Source: Romboutsia maritimum (GTDB lineage Bacteria > Bacillota > Clostridia > Peptostreptococcales > Peptostreptococcaceae). From it: a stretch of 40,055 nt of DNA. Of this stretch, positions 17,764 to 24,894 are shown one piece after another. Positions within the stretch are counted from its first letter, which is position 1; each line of letters begins with the position of its first letter. The notes under the pieces are model-generated. The model was not told the origin of the DNA, did not search any database, and saw only the letters and a program-made list of their open reading frames with translations. Both the position numbers and the translations under genes were made by a program. Where the stretch lies: NCBI RefSeq assembly GCF_002251085.2, contig NZ_NOJZ02000022.1:1-40055 (forward strand), given 5' to 3'.

Positions 17764-17777
17764 CTATAAATTTATAG
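17764..17777. repeat. Short perfect palindrome after trmB
   Basis: CTATAAATTTATAG is a perfect 14-base palindrome starting right after the trmB stop. It has no T-run and is too short for a terminator; possible protein site or chance in AT-rich DNA. Confidence 0.25.
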
Positions 17778-17805
17778 GTTTAATAGTAGAATTATAAATT
17801 AATAA

Positions 17806-17899
17806 AGTGTACGAAAGTATGAATATTTAACAAGGAAACACTAACCTTTCATAGAAATAATTTCAATATACTAATATTAAAAATTATTTCTATGGGAGG
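17806..17899 (+). promoter_or_regulatory. Structured leader that hides the ribosome site of the downstream LRR gene
   Basis: CCTTTCATAGAAATAATTT (17845-17863) can pair along its full 19 bases, with two G-U pairs, with AAATTATTTCTATGGGAGG (17881-17899), burying the GGGAGG ribosome site of the gene at 17906. An alternative fold exists: AGTGT (17806-17810) pairs with ACACT (17838-17842), and AAGG (17832-17835) pairs with CCTT (17845-17848), together an H-type pseudoknot that would break the outer end of the sequestering stem. This is the layout of a translational switch or thermosensor. It matches no riboswitch class I can recall. Confidence 0.5.
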
Positions 17900-17905
17900 A
17901 TATAT

Positions 17906-18631
17906 ATGAAATTAATTGGTCTATTACCATTTATAATAGCAAGTGCTGCATTTAACGCAGATGTTAATGATAAAATACTAAATGCAAATCAATTACAGGA
18001 GATTTTTCCTGATCCAAATCTAAGAACTGTAATAAAAAGATATATAGATCCATCAGAACTTACAATTAATAAAATTAAAGCTTTAGATGGTGAATTTTAT
18101 GCTACAGGTGAAAAAATTTCAAATTTACAAGGTATTTCTTTATTAGAAAATGTTGATAACTTCATATTTTGGAACAATAATATAAAAGAACTCCCTAAGG
18201 AAATTTTACAATTAGATGATATAGATAATATAAACATTGCCAATAACTATATTTCAAATGAAGATACAGTAAATAAACTTCTTAAAAAAGGTGTTCATGT
18301 TAATTATGATTTGAATTTTATCTATAACAAAGACAATCAATATAATTTAGATTCAAAATATAAAGTTATGACATTATCAAAAGGTGAAAAATTTGATGTA
18401 AGAAGAATACTTTACAAAGATATAAATGAGTATGAAAAGTATTGGGAAATTTGCAAAGAAATACCTAAAGATTTAAATTTCAGTGTATCTACAAGTGATA
18501 AAAGTATCATTTCTGTAAATGATACTATAATAAAAACTAATAAATTAGGTCAAGCTATAGTTAGAGTTTGTTTAAACGATAAAAACAACAATCCTTTAGA
18601 TGAAGTTTGTGTTACTATAAATGTTGATTAA
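17906..18631 (+). CDS. Secreted short LRR protein with C-terminal Ig-like domain
   Basis: The N-terminus KLIGLLPFIIASAAFNAD is a signal peptide, so the protein is exported. Residues about 30-60 (QEIFPDPNLRTVIKRYID) match the helical cap that starts LRR proteins on clostridial surfaces. Degenerate leucine-rich repeats follow (ISNLQGISLLENVDNFIFW, NNNIKELPKEI). The last about 80 residues (SVSTSDKSIISVNDTIIKT and GQAIVRVCLND) look like a bacterial Ig-like (Big_2-type) domain. No LPXTG or SLH anchor is seen. GGGAGG six bases ahead of the ATG lies in a strong leader hairpin, suggesting translational control. A bidirectional terminator follows. Confidence 0.72.
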   Translation: MKLIGLLPFIIASAAFNADVNDKILNANQLQEIFPDPNLRTVIKRYIDPSELTINKIKALDGEFYATGEKISNLQGISLLENVDNFIFWNNNIKELPKEILQLDDIDNINIANNYISNEDTVNKLLKKGVHVNYDLNFIYNKDNQYNLDSKYKVMTLSKGEKFDVRRILYKDINEYEKYWEICKEIPKDLNFSVSTSDKSIISVNDTIIKTNKLGQAIVRVCLNDKNNNPLDEVCVTINVD

Positions 18632-18636
18632 AATTA

Positions 18637-18675
18637 ATAAAAAAAGGCTGTGAAAAATTCACAACCTTTTTTTAT
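18637..18675. terminator. Bidirectional terminator between convergent genes
   Basis: AAAAAAGGCTGTGAA and TTCACAACCTTTTTT pair around a short A-rich loop, with A-run on the left and T-run on the right, serving both the LRR gene (+) and the small membrane gene (-). Confidence 0.75.
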
Positions 18676-18690
18676 ACCCTCATATAATTA

Positions 18691-18969
18691 TTAAAAAATT
18701 CTATTTTTTTGATTTGTAGCATAAATTCCTGTTATGACTATAACCTCATATATACAATATAATGTAATTCTTATATTCTGAATACTCATCCCAACTAACT
18801 CAACGCCATCATGAGATTGAGGAAGTATTACTAATATAGATGATATAGCAATAAGCAGAGGGTTTATAACTATCTGTTTATCAGTTCTTAAAATCATTAT
18901 CTTACCAATCCAAATCATTGATAAAACAAAAAATAATACTTTAAGCATAAATTCTATAGTGTCTAACAT
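18691..18969 (-). CDS. Small membrane protein of unknown function
   Basis: A 92-residue protein with about three hydrophobic helices (LKVLFFVLSMIWIGKIMI, LLIAISSILVIL, LYCIYEVIVITGIYA) and a short basic C-terminus (NQKNRIF). I chose the ATG at 18969 because AAGGGGAG on the minus strand lies nine bases away; an upstream in-frame TTG at 18975 is too close to that site. I do not recognise the family. The helix lengths suggest a small integral membrane protein; no motif hints at substrate. Confidence 0.65.
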   Translation of the reverse strand: MLDTIEFMLKVLFFVLSMIWIGKIMILRTDKQIVINPLLIAISSILVILPQSHDGVELVGMSIQNIRITLYCIYEVIVITGIYATNQKNRIF

Positions 18970-19139
18970 AATCAAAACTCCCCTTAACTCAGTGGATTAA
19001 TACTATTATTTCCACATCAAGCATATTTAATCAATTCAACCTAATATTATATCATATTAATAATATAAATTATACTAAAAGGCTATTTATTAGGTAATAA
19101 TATTTACTATAAAATACTATGCAATATGGAGGAAATTTT

Positions 19140-19352
19140 ATGTGTTTATATAATTATAATAATAAATCAGAAAATGAACCTAATTTAAATGGTGAAGAAT
19201 TTAACTTACTTAGTCAAATTTATAAGTGTTTAGAAATGAACGATACTAATACAGCTAAAAAACTAACTAATGAGCTTATGTCTTTGCAATCTAGTGAAGA
19301 AAACATTCAAGTTCTTAAGGAGGCTATTAATTCATTAAATAACTTACAATAA
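19140..19352 (+). CDS. Small helical protein, unknown
   Basis: A 70-residue product starting MCLYNYNNKSENEPN with GGAGG at 19128-19132, seven bases before the ATG at 19140; the in-frame ATG at 19119 precedes the ribosome site. The body (LLSQIYKCLEMNDTNTAKKL, then LMSLQSSEENIQVLKEAI) is acidic and helical, resembling a single helical-repeat hairpin. It is flanked by its own terminator. No known family recognised. Confidence 0.6.
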   Translation: MCLYNYNNKSENEPNLNGEEFNLLSQIYKCLEMNDTNTAKKLTNELMSLQSSEENIQVLKEAINSLNNLQ

Positions 19353-19360
19353 TTTATAAT

Positions 19361-19418
19361 AAACCACTTTAAAAAATAGAACTTGTAAGAATACTATTAT
19401 TTTAAGGTGGTTTATTTT
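19361..19418 (+). terminator. Terminator after the 70-aa gene
   Basis: AAACCACTTTAAAA (19361-19374) pairs with TTTTAAGGTGGTTT (about 19400-19413, one G-U pair) across a 25-base loop, followed by ATTTTTA. Confidence 0.6.
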
Positions 19419-19499
19419 TATGTAGATATATTTATTAAAAAAATTGCATAATATTATAATATATATTTATGTATGTGTCTTTTAGAGGGGGAGAGTATT

Positions 19500-20150
19500 A
19501 TGAAGTCTACTTTTTTAAATTGGTATACTCAATCATTAGGAGCTACACTAGGTATTATTGCATCTATATACGCTTATTTAAATGGATATATGTTTGTTTA
19601 CAGTAATATAAGTAGAAATTTTGATAATTTAAGCTTTGGAGGAGTTATATCTAGTTATTTTTTACTTCCACTTTGTATAATTACACTTTTATTAGGACTT
19701 GCTAAATCTTGTATAGACGATAAGATAATTTATAAAATTTCATTAAAGAGTTTTAATAAATTAATTATAATAATGACAGTAATTGTAGGATTCTTAGGTG
19801 CTCATATTTATTTCGTTTTTCCAGCTATTTTTATATTATTTGAGTTTTATGAAGATAAAATCAAAATTGATTTATTTAATCATAATGAAGAATTAGATAA
19901 AGAGTTATCTCAAGAAGTACAAATTAAAGATAAAGTTGAAGCTGAAATAGAAAATAAAATAGAAATAGACAAAGATAATGATTTAATAACTAGAAAAGAT
20001 TTATTACAAAGCGAAAAATCAAAAAAAATACTATTAACAAAGATAGAAATGACAAAAGACCTCTTGACTAGAAAAGCGAATAAACAGTTTATAATGGAAA
20101 TAACCGGTCTGAGTTTGAATGAAATAGAAAATATAGAAAATAAACTTTAA
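19500..20150 (+). CDS. Membrane protein with acidic coiled-coil tail, unknown
   Basis: The ATG at 19500 follows GGGGGAGAG (19486-19494); an upstream in-frame ATG at 19473 precedes the site. Three hydrophobic segments occupy about residues 8-115 (LGATLGIIASIYAYLNGYMF, YFLLPLCIITLLLGLAK, LIIIMTVIVGFLGAHIYFVF). A charged helical region rich in E, K and D follows. The last 30 residues (LLTRKANKQFIMEITGLS) resemble the small C-terminal helix pair seen in Rpn/PDDEXK and similar proteins. Function unknown. It is monocistronic and ends at a hairpin terminator. Confidence 0.6.
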   Translation: MKSTFLNWYTQSLGATLGIIASIYAYLNGYMFVYSNISRNFDNLSFGGVISSYFLLPLCIITLLLGLAKSCIDDKIIYKISLKSFNKLIIIMTVIVGFLGAHIYFVFPAIFILFEFYEDKIKIDLFNHNEELDKELSQEVQIKDKVEAEIENKIEIDKDNDLITRKDLLQSEKSKKILLTKIEMTKDLLTRKANKQFIMEITGLSLNEIENIENKL

Positions 20151-20213
20151 ATATAGTTTTAAAAAAATTGTTAAAATTATAAAGCTTTAACTCTATAATT
20201 ATAAAAATGTTAT

Positions 20214-20247
20214 AAAGTGTTGATTAAATATCAGCACTTTTTATTTT
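20214..20247 (+). terminator. Terminator after the coiled-coil membrane gene
   Basis: AAAGTGTTGAT (20214-20224) pairs with ATCAGCACTTT (20230-20240, one G-U pair), then TTATTTTTTA. Confidence 0.7.
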
Positions 20248-20371
20248 TTATATATCTTTAAAAAATAACTTACATCATACTAAATTTATTGATGAAGAGT
20301 TTAGTATGTAGAAGCTTGGCTAATAAATTTCTAAAAATAAGAGACAATTTAGAGAAATTTGTAAAAAAAAT

Positions 20372-20401
20372 AAAGGTTTTTAATATTCAAACGTAGAAGT
20401 A
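20372..20401 (+). promoter_or_regulatory. Possible SigH promoter of spoVS
   Basis: AAAGGTTTT (20372-20380) and GTAGAAGTA (20393-20401) are 12 bases apart and resemble the SigH consensus RNAGGAWWW / RNNGAATWW with one or two mismatches each. In B. subtilis spoVS is SigH-dependent, which supports the reading; unproven here. Confidence 0.35.
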
Positions 20402-20472
20402 TAATTTTAAGCAAACTATGGTCTAGTACTTTCAAAATGTAGAGTTTAACTAATTAATAAGGAGATGTTGAA

Positions 20473-20733
20473 ATGGAAGTTTTAAAGGTTTCATCAAAAT
20501 CTAATCCTAATTCTGTAGCTGGGGCTTTGGCAGGAGTACTAAGAGAAAAGGGTAGTGCAGAGATACAAGCAATCGGGGCAGGTGCTTTAAATCAAGCTAT
20601 AAAGTCTGTCGCAATAGCTAGAGGTTTTGTAGCCCCAAGTGGAATGGATTTAGTTTGTATACCTGCATTTACGGACATAGAAATTGACGGCGATCAAAAA
20701 ACTGCTATAAAATTAATAATTGAACCAAGATAA
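20473..20733 (+). CDS. spoVS: Stage V sporulation protein S
   Basis: An 86-residue Alba-fold protein strongly conserved in spore formers. The sequence MEVLKVSSKSNPNSVAGALA and IQAIGAGALNQAIKSVAIA is nearly invariant in SpoVS, making this one of the firmest calls. In B. subtilis it affects sporulation, septum and coat assembly, with a likely nucleic-acid-binding role. AAGGAG precedes the ATG by nine bases. A very long perfect hairpin follows seven bases after its stop codon. Confidence 0.97.
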   Translation: MEVLKVSSKSNPNSVAGALAGVLREKGSAEIQAIGAGALNQAIKSVAIARGFVAPSGMDLVCIPAFTDIEIDGDQKTAIKLIIEPR

Positions 20734-20739
20734 AACTCA

Positions 20740-20800
20740 ATTACAAATCAAATAAAAACGTGTAAAAGCATATTTTACACGTTTTTATTTGATTTGTAAT
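20740..20800. terminator. 28-bp perfect hairpin after spoVS
   Basis: Arms 20740-20767 and 20773-20800 are perfect complements with a five-base loop GCATA; the centre is ACGTGTAAAA / TTTTACACGT. The descending arm includes a T5 run, so it can terminate transcription in either direction. The length is exceptional for a plain terminator. Confidence 0.75.
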
Positions 20801-20805
20801 AAATT

Positions 20806-20835
20806 GCATAACTAATATGTATCCAGGTTAATATA
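20806..20835 (+). promoter_or_regulatory. Possible SigG forespore promoter of sspH
   Basis: GCATA (20806-20810), 18 bases, TAATATA (20829-20835) loosely resembles SigG promoters (GHATR / CATWHTA). It fits the known forespore expression of SspH-type proteins but has two mismatches. Confidence 0.3.
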
Positions 20836-20873
20836 AATACGAATTATTAAAAGGTATTAAAAGGAGGATTTTT

Positions 20874-21062
20874 ATGCAATTACGAAGAGCTATGGAAATA
20901 ATTAATAATGATGATGATAATGATGTTAAGATTTTTTACAAAGAAAATCCTATTAAAATTCTAAGTGTTGATAATAACATTGGCATAGCATATGTAGAAT
21001 CACTAGGTGGAAATGTAAAATTTGAAGTAGATTTAGAACAAATAACTGAAAAACAAAAATAG
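20874..21062 (+). CDS. sspH: H-type small acid-soluble spore protein
   Basis: A 62-residue protein whose start MQLRRAMEIINNDDDNDVKI followed by FYKENPIKILSV and a beta-rich C-terminus ending VDLEQI matches the SspH family pattern (x-R-A-x-E-I-I-x-S, V-x-Y-x-x-x-P-V-x-I-x-x-V). These are minor spore-core proteins made under SigG. AAAGGAGG precedes the ATG by seven bases. The spacer of acidic Asp/Asn residues (NNDDDND) is longer than usual. Adjacent to spoVS, giving a small sporulation neighbourhood. Confidence 0.75.
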   Translation: MQLRRAMEIINNDDDNDVKIFYKENPIKILSVDNNIGIAYVESLGGNVKFEVDLEQITEKQK

Positions 21063-21576
21063 TTTTAAAAATTAATTATGCATGCAGATATTTATTAATT
21101 TGATATTTGCATGCATAATAAGTATAAAGAGAGGCTTTTTAACTGTAATATACAACTATTCTTTAAATGTATATTTTGGGAATAGTTATATATAAAATCA
21201 ACTATATCCAATTTATATACGTATATATCCATAATTTATATTTTTTTCACTAATCATTAATTCTACATAAATTACTATGTCTACTTTGTAGATTATTTGT
21301 AAATCCATCTAATTTAATTTATCCATCTAAAAAATTTTCAACTAAATATACTAAATAATTATTTTAGTACGTTTATTAATAACAATTTAATGACTATTAA
21401 TATAAGCTTCTGATATCTTCATTTATACATTTTATATAAATTCTTTTCTTTTGCTGTTTATTAACTCCTTACTTCTTTATTTTTCTTTCAAAAATTTTAG
21501 GAATAGTTGAAATCAAAAAAGTAATATGTTATTTTATATTTATATTTACTATTAATTTAATTGGAGGTTTTTTACT
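21063..21576. other. 514-base gap between sspH and the recombinase gene
   Basis: It begins with a hairpin (ATTATGCATGCA 21075-21086 / TGCATGCATAAT 21108-21119) that probably ends sspH. It also has a pair AACTATTC / GAATAGTT around 21150-21187 and a direct repeat ATCCATCTAA at 21303-21312 and 21321-21330. The rest is very AT-rich with no ORF bearing a ribosome site. The recombinase promoter must lie here but no consensus stands out. Confidence 0.45.
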
Positions 21577-22710
21577 TTGAACAATGATAAAATTTTAAAA
21601 ATTCATAATAAATCAGATAAACCTGATAATATAGTTTTAAGGGATAATGATATCATAGAAAGATGTATTCAAGTTGAAAATAAGCTTCCAAAATTTATGA
21701 AAGACTACTTTATCTATTTAAAAGGTTCTGTAGCTGTTTCTACTCGCCTCGCCTATTTAGACGATATTTACTTCTTTTGTAACTATTTAATCGAAATTAA
21801 GGAGCATACAGAAGCTTCTATCACTAAAGAACTATCTTTATCTGAATTTAATAATATAAAAGCAAGAGATGTGAATTTATTTTTAGGAGATTATTGTAGT
21901 AGATATTATAAGCAAACAAATAAAAGCACTTTGATTTATGAAAATAACAATCGTGCTTTAGCTAGAAAAAAGTCATCACTCTCTACTCTATTTAAATTTC
22001 TTTATAGAAATGAACAAATAGATAATAATATAACTGATGGATTTAATCCAATAAAGCTTCCTAAGCCTCAACCAGACGCTATAAAGCGTCTTGACATAGA
22101 TGAAGTTGCTAAAATGTTAGATTCAGTTGAAACAGGTCAAGGACTTACTGAAAAAGAAAAGATTTATTGGAAGAAAACCAAGCTTCGTGATAAAGCTATA
22201 TTGGCTCTATTTGTTACATATGGACTTAGATTAAATGAACTTAGAGAACTTAATATATCATCATTTAATTTTTCTAGAGGTGAATTTAAAATTTATAGAA
22301 AAAGAGGTAAAGAAGTTTTAATGCCTATTAACAATACTTGTGAGTTAGTAGTAAAAGATTATATTTTAAATGAAAGACCTAAAAGCGAAATGCTAAGTGA
22401 AGATCTTAAAGATGCTCTGTTTTTATCTCTTCAAAATAAAAGACTTACAGCTAGAGCTATAAGAGATTTAGTTAAAAAATATACGTCTATTTCTATGGAT
22501 ACATCTAGAGATAATGGTTATAGCCCTCATAAGTTAAGAGCTACTGCTGCTACGTCTTTAATTCAAAATGGTTTTTCTATTTATGATGTTCAAAATTTGC
22601 TAGATCATGATAATGTTACTACTACCCAACTTTATGCAGCTCATAAGAAAAATGTTAAACGTGATATAGTAAATAATTTTGAATGGATTGATGAAGATGA
22701 TAACCATTAA
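21577..22710 (+). CDS. XerC/XerD-like tyrosine recombinase upstream of lexA (TTG start)
   Basis: Starts at TTG 21577 with GGAGG at 21563-21567. The N-terminal SAM-like core-binding domain spans about residues 35-150 and the catalytic domain 170-360. Active-site residues: R218 (YGLRLNELREL), K245 (RKRGKEV), H318 and R321 (SPHKLRATAA), H344 (LLDHDN), Y353 (TTTQLYAA). The usual second His of the H-x-L-R-H box is Ala here. Length 377 is longer than canonical XerC/D (about 300) because of N- and C-terminal extensions. Close linkage to lexA and lack of any phage genes suggest a chromosomal rather than phage role, but this is not the standard XerC or XerD locus. Confidence 0.82.
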   Translation: MNNDKILKIHNKSDKPDNIVLRDNDIIERCIQVENKLPKFMKDYFIYLKGSVAVSTRLAYLDDIYFFCNYLIEIKEHTEASITKELSLSEFNNIKARDVNLFLGDYCSRYYKQTNKSTLIYENNNRALARKKSSLSTLFKFLYRNEQIDNNITDGFNPIKLPKPQPDAIKRLDIDEVAKMLDSVETGQGLTEKEKIYWKKTKLRDKAILALFVTYGLRLNELRELNISSFNFSRGEFKIYRKRGKEVLMPINNTCELVVKDYILNERPKSEMLSEDLKDALFLSLQNKRLTARAIRDLVKKYTSISMDTSRDNGYSPHKLRATAATSLIQNGFSIYDVQNLLDHDNVTTTQLYAAHKKNVKRDIVNNFEWIDEDDNH

Positions 22711-22724
22711 GAACAAACGTTTGC
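22711..22724 (+). promoter_or_regulatory. LexA (SOS) box upstream of lexA
   Basis: GAACAAACGTTTGC begins right after the recombinase stop codon. It fits the Gram-positive SOS box GAAC-N4-GTTY, with a perfect CAAACGTTTG palindrome core. It overlaps the -35 element of the lexA promoter, the classical arrangement for autorepression. Confidence 0.85.
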
Positions 22725-22749
22725 GTAAATACCTAGCATATGATACAAT
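22721..22749 (+). promoter_or_regulatory. lexA promoter
   Basis: TTGCGT (22721-22726), 17 bases, TACAAT (22744-22749). The -35 lies inside the SOS box, so bound LexA would block RNA polymerase. Confidence 0.7.
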
Positions 22750-22806
22750 GTATATTAGTAAGATGTACTTTTTTAATCAAATTTAGTTTAGAAATGAGTG
22801 ATTTTC

Positions 22807-23442
22807 ATGTATTTAGATTTAACTAGTAAACAAGCGTTAATTTTAGAATTTATTAAAGATCAACTTGTTGCAAAGGGATATCCACCTTCAGTAAGGGAGA
22901 TATGCACTGCTGTAGGATTAAGATCTACATCAACTGTTCATTCTCATCTAAACAAGCTTGAACAATTGGGATATATAAGAAAAGACCCTAGCAAGCCTAG
23001 AGCTATTGAGGTTCTAGATGGAAATAGATTTGGACAAGAATATGGTTTTAATCAAGAAATTATTAAATTACCATTAATAGGCCAAATTACAGCTGGGGAA
23101 CCTATATTAGCTTCTCAAAATATAGAAGAATATATTCCACTTCCTGTTAATTTAATAAAAGGAAATGATAACTTTGTCCTAAAAGTTAAGGGAGAAAGTA
23201 TGATAAATGCAGGAATTTTAGATGGAGATTTTGTTATAGTTGATAAAAAAAATACAGCATCTAATGGTCAAATAGTTGTAGCTCTTGTAAATAAGGAATC
23301 TGCTACTGTTAAAAGATTTTTTAAAGAAAAAGATACAATAAGACTTCAGCCAGAAAACGACTTCATGCAACCTATAATGTTAAATGATAAAGAAGTAGAT
23401 GTTATAGGATTAGTAACAGGTGTCTTTAGAGTTATAAAATAA
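22807..23442 (+). CDS. lexA: SOS response repressor LexA
   Basis: Transcriptional repressor of DNA-damage genes that self-cleaves with RecA. The N-terminal winged-helix domain (MYLDLTSKQALILEFI, then YPPSVREICTAVGLRSTSTV) binds the SOS box. The C-terminal S24 peptidase domain has cleavage site A96-G97 (GQITAGEP), nucleophile S131 (GESM) and base K169 (TVKRF). I chose ATG 22807; an in-frame GTG at 22798 would add three residues not typical of the family. 211 residues is normal. Preceded by an SOS box and promoter, so autoregulated. Confidence 0.97.
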   Translation: MYLDLTSKQALILEFIKDQLVAKGYPPSVREICTAVGLRSTSTVHSHLNKLEQLGYIRKDPSKPRAIEVLDGNRFGQEYGFNQEIIKLPLIGQITAGEPILASQNIEEYIPLPVNLIKGNDNFVLKVKGESMINAGILDGDFVIVDKKNTASNGQIVVALVNKESATVKRFFKEKDTIRLQPENDFMQPIMLNDKEVDVIGLVTGVFRVIK

Positions 23443-23475
23443 AAAGCTGTCTATTTTAAAAGACAGCTTTTTATT
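23441..23475. terminator. Bidirectional terminator between lexA and deoD
   Basis: AAAAAGCTGTCT (23441-23452) and AGACAGCTTTTT (23461-23472) pair perfectly; the left arm overlaps the lexA stop codon. A- and T-runs flank it, so it serves both convergent genes. Confidence 0.85.
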
Positions 23476-23492
23476 TTATAATAAACTATGTA

Positions 23493-24212
23493 TTAAGCTA
23501 ATTCTAAAGCAATCTTCATCATTTTAGTAAAAGCAATTTGTCTGTCATGAGATGAACATTCTTCTCCTGTAAATGGACAATCTGAAATAGTTAATATACA
23601 TAAAGCATTTACTCCTGCTCTTGCTGCATTCATATATAATGCTGCTGCTTCCATTTCTGCACATAATACACCCATTTTCTTCCAAGAAGCTAAATTATCA
23701 AGTCCTGCATCGCTATAGAATATATCACTTGAAAGTATGTTTCCTACTGTAACTTCTGTACCTTGACTAGCTGCTATGTTAACAGCTCTTTGTAATAAGT
23801 TAAAGTTAGCTATAGGAGCAAAGCTTCCTGGTAAATTATATTGATATGCATAATTTGAATCAGTACAAGTACCCATACCAATAACTACATCATGAAGTTT
23901 TAATTTATCACTTATAGCACCTGCAGAACCTATTCTTATTAGATTTTTAACACCATAGAAGTTTATAAGTTCATAAGAATATATTCCTATAGAAGGCATA
24001 CCCATACCTGATCCTTGTACTGATATTTTCTTGCCTTTATAATATCCAGTATATCCATACATACCTCTAACTGTATTATATTGAACAGCATCTTCTAAAA
24101 AAGTCTCTGCTATAAATTTAGCTCTTAATGGATCTCCTGGTAGTAGTATAGTTTCAGCTATATCTCCTACTACTGCATTATTATGCGGTGTTGGTACTGG
24201 TGATTTACTCAT
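23493..24212 (-). CDS. deoD: Purine-nucleoside phosphorylase, DeoD type
   Basis: Hexameric enzyme cleaving (deoxy)purine nucleosides with phosphate in purine salvage. Family landmarks: the start [20 protein letters not shown], phosphate loop [38 protein letters not shown], and MEAAALY with the ribose-binding Glu. The general-acid Asp appears in ISDCPFTGE, where many homologues have SDHxxTGE, a mild variant. 239 residues is standard. Strong GGGAGG on the minus strand. No other nucleoside genes adjoin it. Confidence 0.96.
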   Translation of the reverse strand: MSKSPVPTPHNNAVVGDIAETILLPGDPLRAKFIAETFLEDAVQYNTVRGMYGYTGYYKGKKISVQGSGMGMPSIGIYSYELINFYGVKNLIRIGSAGAISDKLKLHDVVIGMGTCTDSNYAYQYNLPGSFAPIANFNLLQRAVNIAASQGTEVTVGNILSSDIFYSDAGLDNLASWKKMGVLCAEMEAAALYMNAARAGVNALCILTISDCPFTGEECSSHDRQIAFTKMMKIALELA

Positions 24213-24679
24213 GTTTTTTCCTCCCTTAAGTTTATAAAATTTACAATAAATATTTATACATATTATAACACTTTTTACATCTTATTATTGAAAAATTTTC
24301 CTTTATTGATATTTTAAAGTAACAATATACATTTTGGAATTTTACGAACAATTTTCGAGGGTTACTTTTTATAACTCCGGGTATTTTTAGCATTTTAACG
24401 AATTATATCATTGATAAAATAGTTTATCATACGTTAATAAGCATACAATCGCAAAACAATTTATATATTTTTTAATAATAAAAAAAGATTTATAAATAAT
24501 TCAGCATAATAATGTATATTTATGCATAGCTTTCTATTTTTTGATGTAGATTACATTATTGTAATTATAAATATTTGTTGCATTTAGTAGACTTTTTAGG
24601 GTATAAACTATACTATTAAGTTAGTAAATTACATTTTAGTATTAACTTTAGGGGGATGAAAATTAAAGGGGGCATGTTT
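24213..24679. other. Divergent gap between deoD and a small gene
   Basis: This 467-base gap contains a probable extended -10 for deoD on the minus strand (TG-T-TATAAT, 24262-24270), a TGATAAA / TTTATCA palindrome at 24412-24429, and a promoter for the small rightward gene at 24578-24607. No further ORF with a ribosome site was seen. Confidence 0.5.
24578..24607 (+). promoter_or_regulatory. Probable promoter of the 56-aa gene
   Basis: TTGCAT (24578-24583), 18 bases, TATAAA (24602-24607), about 70 bases before the start codon. Confidence 0.4.
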
Positions 24680-24850
24680 ATGTATGAATTAACTGAGGAT
24701 GAAAAACAGTTTACTGAAAAGGTAGAAAATGACTCTACAAATTTTAAAAATGAAGTGAGTTATTTACATCAAGTAAAACGTGATGATTATGTAATGTCAG
24801 TTGTTAAAAATGATAAAAATAAGATATATATTTTAAATAGTATTATATAA
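24680..24850 (+). CDS. Small protein of unknown function (56 aa)
   Basis: The ATG at 24680 has AGGGGG seven bases upstream; in-frame ATGs at 24656 and 24674 are too close to G-runs to be used efficiently. The product starts MYELTEDEKQFTEKVENDST, is acidic at the N-terminus and ends in a short beta-like YVMSVVKNDKNKIYILNS. No signal peptide or membrane helix. No family recognised. It has its own likely promoter and a shared terminator, so it is probably a real gene. Confidence 0.55.
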   Translation: MYELTEDEKQFTEKVENDSTNFKNEVSYLHQVKRDDYVMSVVKNDKNKIYILNSII

Positions 24851-24854
24851 TATA

Positions 24855-24893
24855 AAAAGAATTCGGCTATTAATGTAGACCGAATTCTTTTAT
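24855..24893. terminator. Bidirectional terminator between the 56-aa gene and the motor operon
   Basis: AAAAGAATTCGG (24855-24866) pairs perfectly with CCGAATTCTTTT (24880-24891). It lies between convergent genes and has A/T tracts on both sides. Confidence 0.85.
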
Positions 24894-24894
24894 A

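Larger units (their letters stand above)
20151..20472 (+). other. Gap between the membrane protein gene and spoVS
   Basis: This 322-base gap holds the terminator at 20214-20247, an imperfectly explained 9-bp inverted repeat (CATACTAAA at 20276-20284 with TTTAGTATG at 20300-20308), and a SigH-like promoter at 20372-20401. No additional ORF with a ribosome site is seen. Confidence 0.5.

Noticed and set aside
17806..17863. c-di-GMP or other known riboswitch in the LRR leader
   Set aside because: GGAAAC is present but the rest of the c-di-GMP-I and -II consensus, as I remember it, is not; left as an unnamed structured leader.
24347..24360. Second SOS box near deoD (GAACAATTTTCG)
   Set aside because: It lacks the GTTY half-site after four bases, so it does not fit GAAC-N4-GTTY.
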